35,523 bases of DNA, taken from positions 1 through 35,523 of the forward strand of contig CANJPY010000053.1 of NCBI GenBank assembly GCA_947476255.1, read 5' to 3'. This DNA comes from Chthoniobacteraceae bacterium. GTDB taxonomy: Bacteria > Verrucomicrobiota > Verrucomicrobiia > Chthoniobacterales > Chthoniobacteraceae. This document shows, piece after piece, positions 24,390-32,696 of this stretch. The stretch's first letter is position 1, and the number at the start of each line of letters is the position of its first letter. A program made the position numbers and the translations under genes. The notes under the pieces are model-generated. The model searched no databases. It was not told the DNA's origin and worked only from the letters and a program-made list of their open reading frames with translations.

Positions 24390-24401
24390 GTAGTCGACTA
24401 C
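24390..24401. promoter_or_regulatory. 12-bp perfect palindrome in a divergent promoter region
   Basis: GTAGTCGACTAC lies between the divergent haem-protein gene (start 24322) and the AEC transporter gene (start 24569). Such a site could be an operator for a dimeric regulator; no regulator gene is adjacent. The palindrome is seen directly; the function is a guess. Confidence 0.3.
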
Positions 24402-24568
24402 TCTAAGGGCAATATGGCTGGGAGGGGAGGTAAAGAAAAATACGGATGCGCAAACAAGCCGCAGACGTGAAAGTCACTGGGGTATGGATCAGTGTGTTTT
24501 TTGCGGGAAACAGAAAACGGTGTTTTCGAAAAAAGGCCGGACGGTGCAAGGTGAGGATTTGACCGGCT

Positions 24569-25504
24569 ATGTTGCTTTGGAGTGTTTTTAGTCAGATATT
24601 GCTGCCCATCCTTGTGCTTACGGGATGCGGGTGGGTGCTGGACCGTATCTTCCGGCTCGAACTCGGAACGCTCGTGAAGTTGAACTTTTATCTGTTCGTT
24701 CCGTGTTTTCTTTTTCACGAGGTGGTGAGGTCGTCCCTTCAGGCGGGATTTGCAGTGCGGGTGATGGTTTTTACGGGCTGCATTCTTGCGAGCATGTTTT
24801 TATTGAGTGCGGTGGTCGCGCGAGTGGCGGGGTACGAGCGGGCGCAGCGGCGTGCGTTGCAGTTGGCCACGATGTTTTACAATTCGGGAAACTACGGGGT
24901 GCCGCTGATGGCGTTGGCTTTCCCAACAACGGGACCTGTGTTGCAGGTTTTTGTGGTGCTCACTCAAAACATTGGGATGTTCACAGTGGGTTTGTTTCTG
25001 GCGTCGGGAAGTGGACAGACGGGATGGAGGACTGTTCTACCCATGCTCAAACAGATATCGCCATGGACGGTGGTACTGGCTCTCGGGGTGCGTGCGTATG
25101 GTCTGCCCGTGATGGAGTGGCGTTGGTTCTGGGTGCCTGTGGAATATATTCACAACGGCCTTGTGGGGTTTGCATTGGTGACGCTCGGGGTGCAGCTTTC
25201 GCAGACACGCGTCAGGCAGAATATGAAGCACCTCTCCTGGGCACTGGGGGTGAGGCTGCTCGGGGGGCCGGTGGTTGCGGCGCTATTGTGCGGGAGCTTT
25301 GGGTTTCGAGGAGAGGAGGCTGTGGTGATGATTATCAGCGCGGCTTTTCCGACGGCCGTGAATACCGCGTTACTCGCGCATGAATTCAAGGCGGACTCTG
25401 ACTTTGCGGCAGCCGTGGTGTTTTATTCGACCCTCGCGAGTATGTTTACTGTCACGTGTTTGATTGCCGTGCTGCGTTTGCCGGAGGTTTTGGCGATGTT
25501 TTAG
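24569..25504 (+). CDS. AEC (auxin efflux carrier) family transporter
   Basis: This 311-residue protein has about ten membrane helices in two five-helix halves. The family marker NSGNYGVPL is present in the fourth helix region, and a matching crossover near ISAAFPTAVNTALLAHEF lies in the second half. Members move organic acids such as malate or other small carboxylates. The next two genes on the same strand appear to degrade a sugar acid, so it may carry a related acid; the gap is 132 bases, so common transcription is possible but not shown. GAGG is about 13 bases before ATG 24569. Confidence 0.88.
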   Translation: MLLWSVFSQILLPILVLTGCGWVLDRIFRLELGTLVKLNFYLFVPCFLFHEVVRSSLQAGFAVRVMVFTGCILASMFLLSAVVARVAGYERAQRRALQLATMFYNSGNYGVPLMALAFPTTGPVLQVFVVLTQNIGMFTVGLFLASGSGQTGWRTVLPMLKQISPWTVVLALGVRAYGLPVMEWRWFWVPVEYIHNGLVGFALVTLGVQLSQTRVRQNMKHLSWALGVRLLGGPVVAALLCGSFGFRGEEAVVMIISAAFPTAVNTALLAHEFKADSDFAAAVVFYSTLASMFTVTCLIAVLRLPEVLAMF

Positions 25505-25552
25505 AACGCCAGCTAAGAACGCCATAAAACAGAGGGCCGACCGGGCCGGTTT

Positions 25553-25561
25553 CCCCCCCCC
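25553..25561 (+). repeat. Nine-cytosine homopolymer
   Basis: A run of nine C lies 76 bases before the start of the dehydratase gene, just after a GC-rich imperfect inverted repeat (GGGCCGACCGGGCCGG). Such runs can slip in replication. It is outside coding sequence, so any effect would be on promoter spacing. Confidence 0.6.
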
Positions 25562-25636
25562 TTCAGAACTCATCCTTGGGAATGGGTTGTGGGGAAGATT
25601 GCCTTTTTGAATTCAAACAGGTCAAACTCAGGGTCT

Positions 25637-26464
25637 ATGTCGCCCATCGCTGTATTTTCTACGTCCATCGGTCTTGTTGCTCAGCGCGGTGAGGATTGGT
25701 TTCGGCTCGCTGAACCTCATCTGGACACGCTGTTTTGCGCGGAGGATCCCGCCCTCTGGCTGCAACGCGCAGTGCAAGCTGCAGAACGCATCGAGGCCCC
25801 CGTGTCTTTGGGGGCGCCGATTCAAAGTCAGGAAGTTTGGGCGTCCGGCGTGACTTACCTGCGTTCGCGTGACGCACGGATGGAAGAGTCCAAGGATTCA
25901 GGTGGCGGCACTTTTTACGACCGTGTCTATGATGCCGATCGTCCCGAGATTTTTTTCAAGGCGACGCCGCACCGTGTTTTCGGCACCGGTACGCAGCTGC
26001 GTTTGCGCTCGGATTCCAAGTGGAATGTGCCTGAGCCTGAGTTGGCGCTGGCAATCAATGCGGGAGGGAAGATTTTTGGATATTCCATCGGCAACGATTT
26101 GAGCTCCCGGGATATTGAAGGAGAGAATCCGCTTTATCTTCCTCAGGCAAAGGTCTGGAGCCATTGTTGCGGGCTTGGTCCGGCGCTTGTGGTTTGCGAT
26201 CCTTTGAGGTTGGAGACGGCGATTGAGATTCAGATCCTGCGAGCCGGCAGCATCGTGTTTGAGGGTAAAACGTCCCTGTCTCAAATGAAGCGCACCCCGG
26301 CGGAACTGGCCGACTGGCTGTGGCGCGACAACACGTTCCCGAATGGCTGTTATTTGCTGACAGGCACTGGCCTTGTGCCGCCCAATGACTTCACCCTCGC
26401 AAGCGGGGACGAAGTGCGCATCTCCATTGAGACGCTGGGGACGCTCGTTAATTTCATCTCTTAA
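25637..26464 (+). CDS. Fumarylacetoacetase-fold sugar-acid dehydratase (AraD1-like)
   Basis: ATG 25637 gives 275 residues; an upstream GTG at 25589 adds a low-complexity leader. The C-terminal fumarylacetoacetase domain is clear: GVTYLRSRDARMEES (about 70-85), metal ligands E133 and E135 in VPEPELALAIN, then YSIGNDLSSRDIEGENPLYLPQAK. This wording is typical of the branch that dehydrates 2-keto-3-deoxy-pentonates or related acids to 2-oxoglutarate semialdehyde. The next gene, 13 bases away, encodes the matching semialdehyde dehydrogenase, so the pair would end a non-phosphorylating pathway in 2-oxoglutarate. The exact sugar acid is unknown. Confidence 0.85.
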   Translation: MSPIAVFSTSIGLVAQRGEDWFRLAEPHLDTLFCAEDPALWLQRAVQAAERIEAPVSLGAPIQSQEVWASGVTYLRSRDARMEESKDSGGGTFYDRVYDADRPEIFFKATPHRVFGTGTQLRLRSDSKWNVPEPELALAINAGGKIFGYSIGNDLSSRDIEGENPLYLPQAKVWSHCCGLGPALVVCDPLRLETAIEIQILRAGSIVFEGKTSLSQMKRTPAELADWLWRDNTFPNGCYLLTGTGLVPPNDFTLASGDEVRISIETLGTLVNFIS

Positions 26465-26477
26465 AGAATTTCTGGTT

Positions 26478-28070
26478 ATGCCGCTTCATGGACAAAGTTA
26501 TATCGCTGGTGCTTCCGTAAAATCTGGCACAGAGGTTTTTTCGGCAGTGGATCCCCAAACAGGGCACACGCTTGAGCCTGTTTTTCACGAAAGCTCCGAG
26601 AAGGACGTGGAGACCGCGTTGCAGGCGGCAGAGGATTCCTCCTCCGTTTTTCGGCGCAGTTCTTCCAAGGTCAGGGCCGATTTTTTGGAGGCGATTGCTT
26701 CTGAAATCCTGGCGCTGGGGGACGCGCTTTTGGAGCGGGCGCATCGCGAAACGGGCTTGCCTCTGGACCGTCTCACGGGCGAGCGCGGACGCACGGTGGG
26801 ACAGTTGCGCTTGTTCGCGGAGGTGGTACGCGAGGGCTCGTGGTGCGAGGTGCGAATCGATACCGCGCTGCCAGAGAGAACGCCCCTGCCGCGGCCGGAT
26901 TTGAGGAGCGTGCTTGTCCCCTTGGGCCCTGTGGTGATCTTTGGCGCCAGCAACTTCCCGCTCGCGTTTTCGGTGGCGGGCGGGGATACCGCCAGTGCCT
27001 TGGCGGTGGGCTGTCCGGTGGTGGTGAAGGGGCATCCGGCCCATCCAGGCACGGGAGAGTTGGTTGCGGGGGCGATTAACCGTGCAGCCCAAGCGGTAGG
27101 GCTGCCGGCGGGCGTTTTCTCGTTTCTGCAGGGCGGTGCGCATGCTTTGGGTAAAGCACTGGTGCAACACCCCAGAACGCGGGCTGTCGGGTTTACAGGG
27201 TCACACCGAGGTGGGCGGGCCTTGCTGGATGCTGCGAACGCGCGTTTGGAGCCCATTCCTGTGTTTGCGGAAATGAGCAGCCTGAACCCTGTGTTTATCC
27301 TTCCGGGAGCGTTGAAAGAGAGAGGGGCACAGATCGCCCAAGGGTTGAAAAACTCGCTGACGATGGGGGTGGGGCAGTTTTGTACAAAGCCCGGATTGGC
27401 TTTTGTTGTGGCGGGTGAGGGGGGGGACGTTTTTCGCGCGGAACTTGCGAAGGCGATCCAGAGTGCGCCCTGTGGCACGATGCTGCATGCGGGGATCGGC
27501 GGCGCGTTTGCGACGGGACTCGAACACGTGCTGGCTCTCCCAGGGGTGCGCACGCTTGCCCGAGCGGAACAGAGCCAGGAACTCACTTCCTCTCAGGGAC
27601 GGCCGGTGGTGCTGGAGGCGAGTGCGGAGACTTTTGCGAGCCAACCGGCGCTCAGGGAAGAGCTGTTTGGGCCCGCGGGTCTTTTGATTGAGGCAAAAGA
27701 CAGGGGTGACTTGCAGCAGCTTGCCGAGAAATTAGAGGGTCAGCTTACGGCCACTGTCCACGCGACAGAGGCTGATTTGGCGGGAGCGCAAGACTTGCTG
27801 GCCATTCTTGAGCGCAAGGCGGGACGTGTGCTTTTGAATGGATTTCCCACGGGGGTGGAGGTCTGCCACGCCATGCAGCACGGCGGGCCCTATCCGGCGT
27901 CCTCCGACAGCCGTTTCACGAGCGTGGGAACGGCAGCACTCAGACGCTGGGTGCGCCCTGTGTGTTATCAAAACTTCCCAGCAAATGCGTTGCCGAGTGA
28001 GCTTCAAAATGAAAATCCACTGGGACTCATGCGTCTGGTGAACGGTCAATACAGTCGGGATTGTATTTAA
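26478..28070 (+). CDS. Aldehyde dehydrogenase, 2-oxoglutarate-semialdehyde type
   Basis: This 530-residue NAD(P)-dependent aldehyde dehydrogenase begins at ATG 26478; the longer frame runs into the preceding gene. The catalytic Cys is C302 in GVGQFCTKPG and the general base is E265 in FAEMSSLNP. The cofactor region is seen in LGPVVIFGASNFPLAFSVAG. These motifs are those of the branch that oxidises 2-oxoglutarate semialdehyde (2,5-dioxovalerate) to 2-oxoglutarate. It is 13 bases behind the dehydratase gene, so the two are surely co-expressed. Confidence 0.9.
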   Translation: MPLHGQSYIAGASVKSGTEVFSAVDPQTGHTLEPVFHESSEKDVETALQAAEDSSSVFRRSSSKVRADFLEAIASEILALGDALLERAHRETGLPLDRLTGERGRTVGQLRLFAEVVREGSWCEVRIDTALPERTPLPRPDLRSVLVPLGPVVIFGASNFPLAFSVAGGDTASALAVGCPVVVKGHPAHPGTGELVAGAINRAAQAVGLPAGVFSFLQGGAHALGKALVQHPRTRAVGFTGSHRGGRALLDAANARLEPIPVFAEMSSLNPVFILPGALKERGAQIAQGLKNSLTMGVGQFCTKPGLAFVVAGEGGDVFRAELAKAIQSAPCGTMLHAGIGGAFATGLEHVLALPGVRTLARAEQSQELTSSQGRPVVLEASAETFASQPALREELFGPAGLLIEAKDRGDLQQLAEKLEGQLTATVHATEADLAGAQDLLAILERKAGRVLLNGFPTGVEVCHAMQHGGPYPASSDSRFTSVGTAALRRWVRPVCYQNFPANALPSELQNENPLGLMRLVNGQYSRDCI

Positions 28071-28090
28071 TTTTGGGTTTGAGAATAACG

Positions 28091-28149
28091 CTTGGGAATT
28101 GGCCGTGACTTTATCAACAAACACGGCCCGTGGCATGCCGTAACCCAAG
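28091..28149. repeat. Nested inverted repeats after the aldehyde dehydrogenase gene
   Basis: The outer arms CTTGGG (28091-28096) and CCCAAG (28144-28149) enclose a perfect 7-bp stem GGCCGTG (28101-28107) / CACGGCC (28122-28128) with a 14-base loop, and a further GGCATGCC palindrome. It lies 21 bases after the dehydrogenase stop. There is no T run, so if it is a terminator it is not of the classic type. It may also be a regulatory or protein-binding site for the gene at 28235. Confidence 0.5.
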
Positions 28150-28234
28150 AGTGATTCATTCTATTTTTCTAATAAAGATCGATTCAACTCGTCATGCTTT
28201 GGCACCACTTCTCCTTCTCAGCCGTCTTTTTATA

Positions 28235-31200
28235 ATGAATTTCCGCCGCCTTTCCGCGCCTTTCGCTTTGCTGGCCTCCAGCTTGTTGGCACCGCTTCAA
28301 ACCTCAGCTGCAGAGCCTGTAAAAAAGACCGAGGCCCCCAAGAAGTGGGAGATGGATTACGGTCCATTTCTTAATTTGACCGTCCAGATGCCGGGTGAGA
28401 ATCCGGGGTCTACTCCCAAAGGCATTGCGATTCGGGTTGGCGACGCCAAGGAAGGCACTGTTGTTTTCGACACGGACCTGCTGCGGTGCACGGGCGGATG
28501 GACTGGCGGATTTATTGACTTTAAGGGAGTCGCCTTTAGCGGAGCGCACGGCGGAAATCCCGGCCCTGTCGGCACGGTGATGTTCCGTACGTCAGCAGCA
28601 CCGGGGTGGAGCAAGGGCGGCAGTTTTAGTGATCCGCGTCCCTTGCCTACGGGGTTTGGCGCGTCAACCGTCCCTTACGGGCCTTTACCGAAGGACTGGG
28701 CTCAATACAAAGGGCTCTTTCGCCACGGAGAGAAGGTCGCGTTATCGTATACGGTGGGTGGGGCTTCCCTGCTTGAGTCGCCGTCCTTGGAAGCGGGTCT
28801 TTTGGTGCGCGCTTTTGACATCAAATCGGCGGGAGCTGCTTCAGACTTACTGGTGGTGGAGGTTCCCGAGGGCGCTCCCAGAGAAGAACGGAACGGCGTG
28901 CTGATTATTTCCGACGATCCCGCCAAGCCGAACTCCCGGCTCGTCGTGCGTGCCGCGGGGGCGCCCGCAGGTGCGAAGTGGAAGGCTGGGGACTCTGGTA
29001 AGATCGTACTGCAGTTGCCGGCGCTTCAGCCCGGACAACGTTTCAAACTGGGGCATTGGAAGGGCGACGTTGCGGAACTCGAAAAGGCACTGGCTGCCTT
29101 GAACGGGCTTTCCCCGGCGGTCGATTTGACGCCGCTCACCAAGCCCGGTCCGGCTCTGTGGCCGCAGGTTGTTGAGACGAAGGGACAGATCGGTACAGAG
29201 ACCGGTCCTTTTCAGTTGGATACGGTTGCGCTGCCGGTCGATAATCCTTGGCACTCCTGGCTGCGGTTGGGGGGCGTGGACTTTTTCAAGGATGGCCGGA
29301 TCGCATTTTCAACATTCGCAGGGGACGTCTGGATTGGCTCAGGGATTGATGACGGACTGCAGAACATCCGCTGGAAACGCTTTGCGGCGGGCCTGCACCA
29401 GGCGCTCGGGTTGAGAATCGTTGATGATGTGGTGTATGTGACGTGTCGTGACGGAATTGTCCGGTTGCTGGATTCCAACGGGGACGGGGAGGCGGACTTT
29501 TATGAGGCCTTCAACAATCAGGTGCAGGTCACGCCCAATTTCCACGAGTTCATGTTTGAATTGCAGACCGATTCGCAAGGGAACTTTTATTTTGTCAAGG
29601 GCGGTCCTGTCAAAGGGGGCGGCCGTGGTTGGGATCCGATTGCCGAGCACAATGGCACCATGATGAAGGTGTCCAAGGACGGTTCAAAATTTGAGGTGTT
29701 TGCGACTGGATTTCGCGCACCCAACGGCATTGGCATTGGACCAAACGACGTGATTACGACCGGCGACAATGAGGGCACCTGGGTGCCGATGTGTTACCTT
29801 CACATTGTGAAGAAGGGCTCCTTCTTGAGTGTGCCGGACCTTTCGCACATGGATCCGTTGCCCAAGGCATTTGACCCGCATGTCTGCTTTTTTCCAAAGT
29901 CCGTGGACAACTCCTCGGGCGGTCAGGTGTGGGTCACAAGTCCCAAATGGGGTCCGCTGCAGGGGCGTTTGTTGCACATGAGTTACGGCACGGCTTCGCT
30001 GTATGAAGTGATGATGGAAGAGGTGAACGGCGTGGTGCAGGGAGGGGTGACGAAGGTCCCGCTCAAGTTTGCCACGGGGTTGATGCGGGCGCGTTTTTCT
30101 CCGGTGGATGGGCAGCTTTATGTGGCCGGCCAGCGCGGGTGGCAGACCAGCGGCGCCGAGGATGGAGCCATCCAGCGTGTGCGTTATACGGGCAAACCGC
30201 ACAATGCACCGAGGGGCCTTCGTGTGACGGAGCAGGGGATTCACATCGATTTTTACGAACCCTTGGATGCGGAGACGGCAGGAAACCCGGACAACTACAG
30301 CATCGAACAGTACAACTATCGTTGGACCTCCAATTACGGCTCCAAAGATTATCGCCCGAGCAATCCCAACGAACTCGGTCATGATTTGGTGGACGTTGCG
30401 GGCGTCCGTCTGGCGCCCGATAAAAGATCGGTTTTCTTACAGGTGGCAGGGCTGAAGCCCGTCATGCAGAGTGAGATTACGATGCGCATCAAGGCAGCCA
30501 CTGGGGAAGCGATGCCCGAGAAAATCTATCACACGATCAACGCCGTGGGGAAAGAGTCCGCCGCCGCGCCGGTTGGAACGCTGGTTTCCACGACTGGAGC
30601 TGCGCTCAAAACTGCGGGGAGCGGGGTTGCGTTGACCTTGAAGTCCGGCGGCAAGACGGACGTCAAACGCGACCGGTTGGTGGCTCTGCATGTGCCTGCT
30701 GAGGGCGCTGTATCGCCATTCCTGCCCAAGGGTGCGTTTGAAGCACGCTGGGATTCGATTTTGACGGTCCCCTTGCGCAAACAGGTGACGCTGAAAGCAG
30801 AGGGGAATGGGACGGTCAAGGTGAGCGTTAATGGGACCGCGGTATTTGAGGGGGGCGTCTCTGAAGCGGGCAAACTGTTGGAGGGCGCCGTGGAGTTGCG
30901 CAAGGGCGGCAACGCTCTGGTTGTGGAGTATCGCAGTCCGGCCAAGGGGGAGTCGACCTTCCGCCTCATGTGGTCCGCAGGGGAATTCGCGACGGAACCC
31001 GTGCAGCCCACCGCTTTGTTTGTTCCTGCCGAGAAAGAGAAAGCGGTGGCGGATGGCCTGCGCTTGCGTGAAGGGCGTCAACTTTTCGCCCAGGCGAACT
31101 GCGTTGCCTGCCACGATCGCGCCGGAGTATTGAGCCCAGCAGGCCAGTCTGCAGACACGATGCCTGAGTTTGCTCAAAAGGCGCCGCTTTTGGTGGATGT

Positions 31201-32581
31201 GGGAGGCCGCTTCAATAAGGAGTGGCTGGCGCAGTGGATCAGCAACCCCCACCAATTCCGTCCCGGCAGCCTCATGCCAGCCGTATTGACCGGTGCAAAT
31301 GAGCCGCAGCAGGCCGCGGATATTGCAGCCTTTCTAGCGAGTCAGGGAACCCCTGCGACCGGGGCTTTGCCCGAGGCTTCAAGCGAGGGTGCAAAACTCT
31401 TTGGAAATCTCGGTTGTATCGCGTGTCACAGCACGCCCCAAAGCAAGGTGGGCAACGATTTTAACCGCGTTCCGCTCAATCATGTCAGTGCCAAGTGGCA
31501 GCCTGCGGCTTTGAGGGCGTATCTTTTGGATCCGCATAAATTCAACCCAGGATCGAAGATGCCCAAAACGCCTCTTTCGGACAAGGAAGCGGGAGAATTG
31601 GCGTCGTATTTGATGTCCTTCGCGAAGGATGTGCATCCAGCGGGGCCCGCTGGGGATGTGACTCGTGGTGCTCAGTTGTTTGCCTCCACAGGATGTATCC
31701 AGTGTCACGCAGGAGCGCCGGGAACGGCGACTAGCCTCGCAAATATAGCCGCTAAAACGTGGGATGCAGGCTGCCTAGCGGCAGAGACGAGCAAGCTCGG
31801 CAAGGCGCCGAATTTTGCCTTCAGCGCGCCTCAGCGGGAGGCCTTGCGCGCGGTCGCAAAAGAGGGACTGCGCTGCGTGGAGCAGGATTCCGCCTTGGAG
31901 TTCGCCCAGCGCGCGGTGACGGAACTGCGCTGTGTGGCCTGCCATCAAATGGACGCCCGTCAAAGCGTGTGGTCCTCTGTGACAGAGGAGGCGAACCTCC
32001 TGGGTGCGCTCAGGGGCGGGCCGACGCAGGCCAACCCGCATGGGCCCCGGTACACAACAAGTATTCCGCAGCTCACCTGGCTGGGGGAAAAACTGCAACC
32101 TGCGTGGAGTGCGCGTTTGCTCGCAGGCAGTGTTTCAGAAAAACCGCGTTCTTATTTGTTTGGACGCATGCCAGCGTTTCCTGCCTATGCCGATGCTCTC
32201 GCGAAAGGGCTTTCGCACTGGCACGGCTTTGGCGATCAGACAGCTTCCTTGGGCGCGCAGAGCGTCCTTCTGGCAGCGGATGGCGCGAAGCTTCTGGGGG
32301 ATCAGGGCGGGTTTGCCTGCACGGTCTGTCACGACTTGGGCAAACAGCCCGCGACCGCACCGTTTGAAGCGCCTGCGTTGAATCTGGCTTGGGCGTCCCA
32401 GCGGCTGCGGTTGTCGTATTATCAGCGCTGGCTTGCCAATCCGCAGCGCCTCGATCCCGAGACAAAAATGCCACGCTATTCCGATTCCAAAGATCGCACG
32501 CAACTGCGTTCCGTCTTTGACGGAGACGCCGTCCGGCAGTTTGATGCGATCCGGCAATTTCTGACGACGCTTTCCGAGTAG
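28235..32581 (+). CDS. Secreted five-haem dehydrogenase-like fusion protein
   Basis: ATG 28235 gives 1448 residues and a proper signal peptide (about 1-26, ending near TSAAE); the upstream frame lacks one. Three parts are seen. Residues about 30-340 are an N-terminal domain common to PVC-group proteins of this kind (possibly DUF6797). Residues about 350-760 are a sorbosone-dehydrogenase-like beta-propeller, with repeats such as GIVRLLDSNGDGEADFYEAF and APNGIGIGPNDVITTGDNEG. A carboxy part, from 956, has five haem motifs: CVACH (956), CIACH (1061), CIQCH (1154), CVACH (1233) and CTVCH (1362). Likely Met ligands follow four of them (LMPAVL, KMPKTP, RMPAFP, KMPRYS). It should oxidise a sugar or sugar-like substrate in the periplasm and pass electrons along the haems. 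Confidence 0.88.
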   Translation: MNFRRLSAPFALLASSLLAPLQTSAAEPVKKTEAPKKWEMDYGPFLNLTVQMPGENPGSTPKGIAIRVGDAKEGTVVFDTDLLRCTGGWTGGFIDFKGVAFSGAHGGNPGPVGTVMFRTSAAPGWSKGGSFSDPRPLPTGFGASTVPYGPLPKDWAQYKGLFRHGEKVALSYTVGGASLLESPSLEAGLLVRAFDIKSAGAASDLLVVEVPEGAPREERNGVLIISDDPAKPNSRLVVRAAGAPAGAKWKAGDSGKIVLQLPALQPGQRFKLGHWKGDVAELEKALAALNGLSPAVDLTPLTKPGPALWPQVVETKGQIGTETGPFQLDTVALPVDNPWHSWLRLGGVDFFKDGRIAFSTFAGDVWIGSGIDDGLQNIRWKRFAAGLHQALGLRIVDDVVYVTCRDGIVRLLDSNGDGEADFYEAFNNQVQVTPNFHEFMFELQTDSQGNFYFVKGGPVKGGGRGWDPIAEHNGTMMKVSKDGSKFEVFATGFRAPNGIGIGPNDVITTGDNEGTWVPMCYLHIVKKGSFLSVPDLSHMDPLPKAFDPHVCFFPKSVDNSSGGQVWVTSPKWGPLQGRLLHMSYGTASLYEVMMEEVNGVVQGGVTKVPLKFATGLMRARFSPVDGQLYVAGQRGWQTSGAEDGAIQRVRYTGKPHNAPRGLRVTEQGIHIDFYEPLDAETAGNPDNYSIEQYNYRWTSNYGSKDYRPSNPNELGHDLVDVAGVRLAPDKRSVFLQVAGLKPVMQSEITMRIKAATGEAMPEKIYHTINAVGKESAAAPVGTLVSTTGAALKTAGSGVALTLKSGGKTDVKRDRLVALHVPAEGAVSPFLPKGAFEARWDSILTVPLRKQVTLKAEGNGTVKVSVNGTAVFEGGVSEAGKLLEGAVELRKGGNALVVEYRSPAKGESTFRLMWSAGEFATEPVQPTALFVPAEKEKAVADGLRLREGRQLFAQANCVACHDRAGVLSPAGQSADTMPEFAQKAPLLVDVGGRFNKEWLAQWISNPHQFRPGSLMPAVLTGANEPQQAADIAAFLASQGTPATGALPEASSEGAKLFGNLGCIACHSTPQSKVGNDFNRVPLNHVSAKWQPAALRAYLLDPHKFNPGSKMPKTPLSDKEAGELASYLMSFAKDVHPAGPAGDVTRGAQLFASTGCIQCHAGAPGTATSLANIAAKTWDAGCLAAETSKLGKAPNFAFSAPQREALRAVAKEGLRCVEQDSALEFAQRAVTELRCVACHQMDARQSVWSSVTEEANLLGALRGGPTQANPHGPRYTTSIPQLTWLGEKLQPAWSARLLAGSVSEKPRSYLFGRMPAFPAYADALAKGLSHWHGFGDQTASLGAQSVLLAADGAKLLGDQGGFACTVCHDLGKQPATAPFEAPALNLAWASQRLRLSYYQRWLANPQRLDPETKMPRYSDSKDRTQLRSVFDGDAVRQFDAIRQFLTTLSE

Positions 32582-32696
32582 TCGGGGACCGTCCTTCAGA
32601 AAGGGGAGGATGGGGAGGGCTGGTTTTCTTCCCAATCTTTGAGCAGGCGTGTGTGTGTCACCCTCGCGGGCGGGGTGCGCGGCGATTTAGTTGTGG

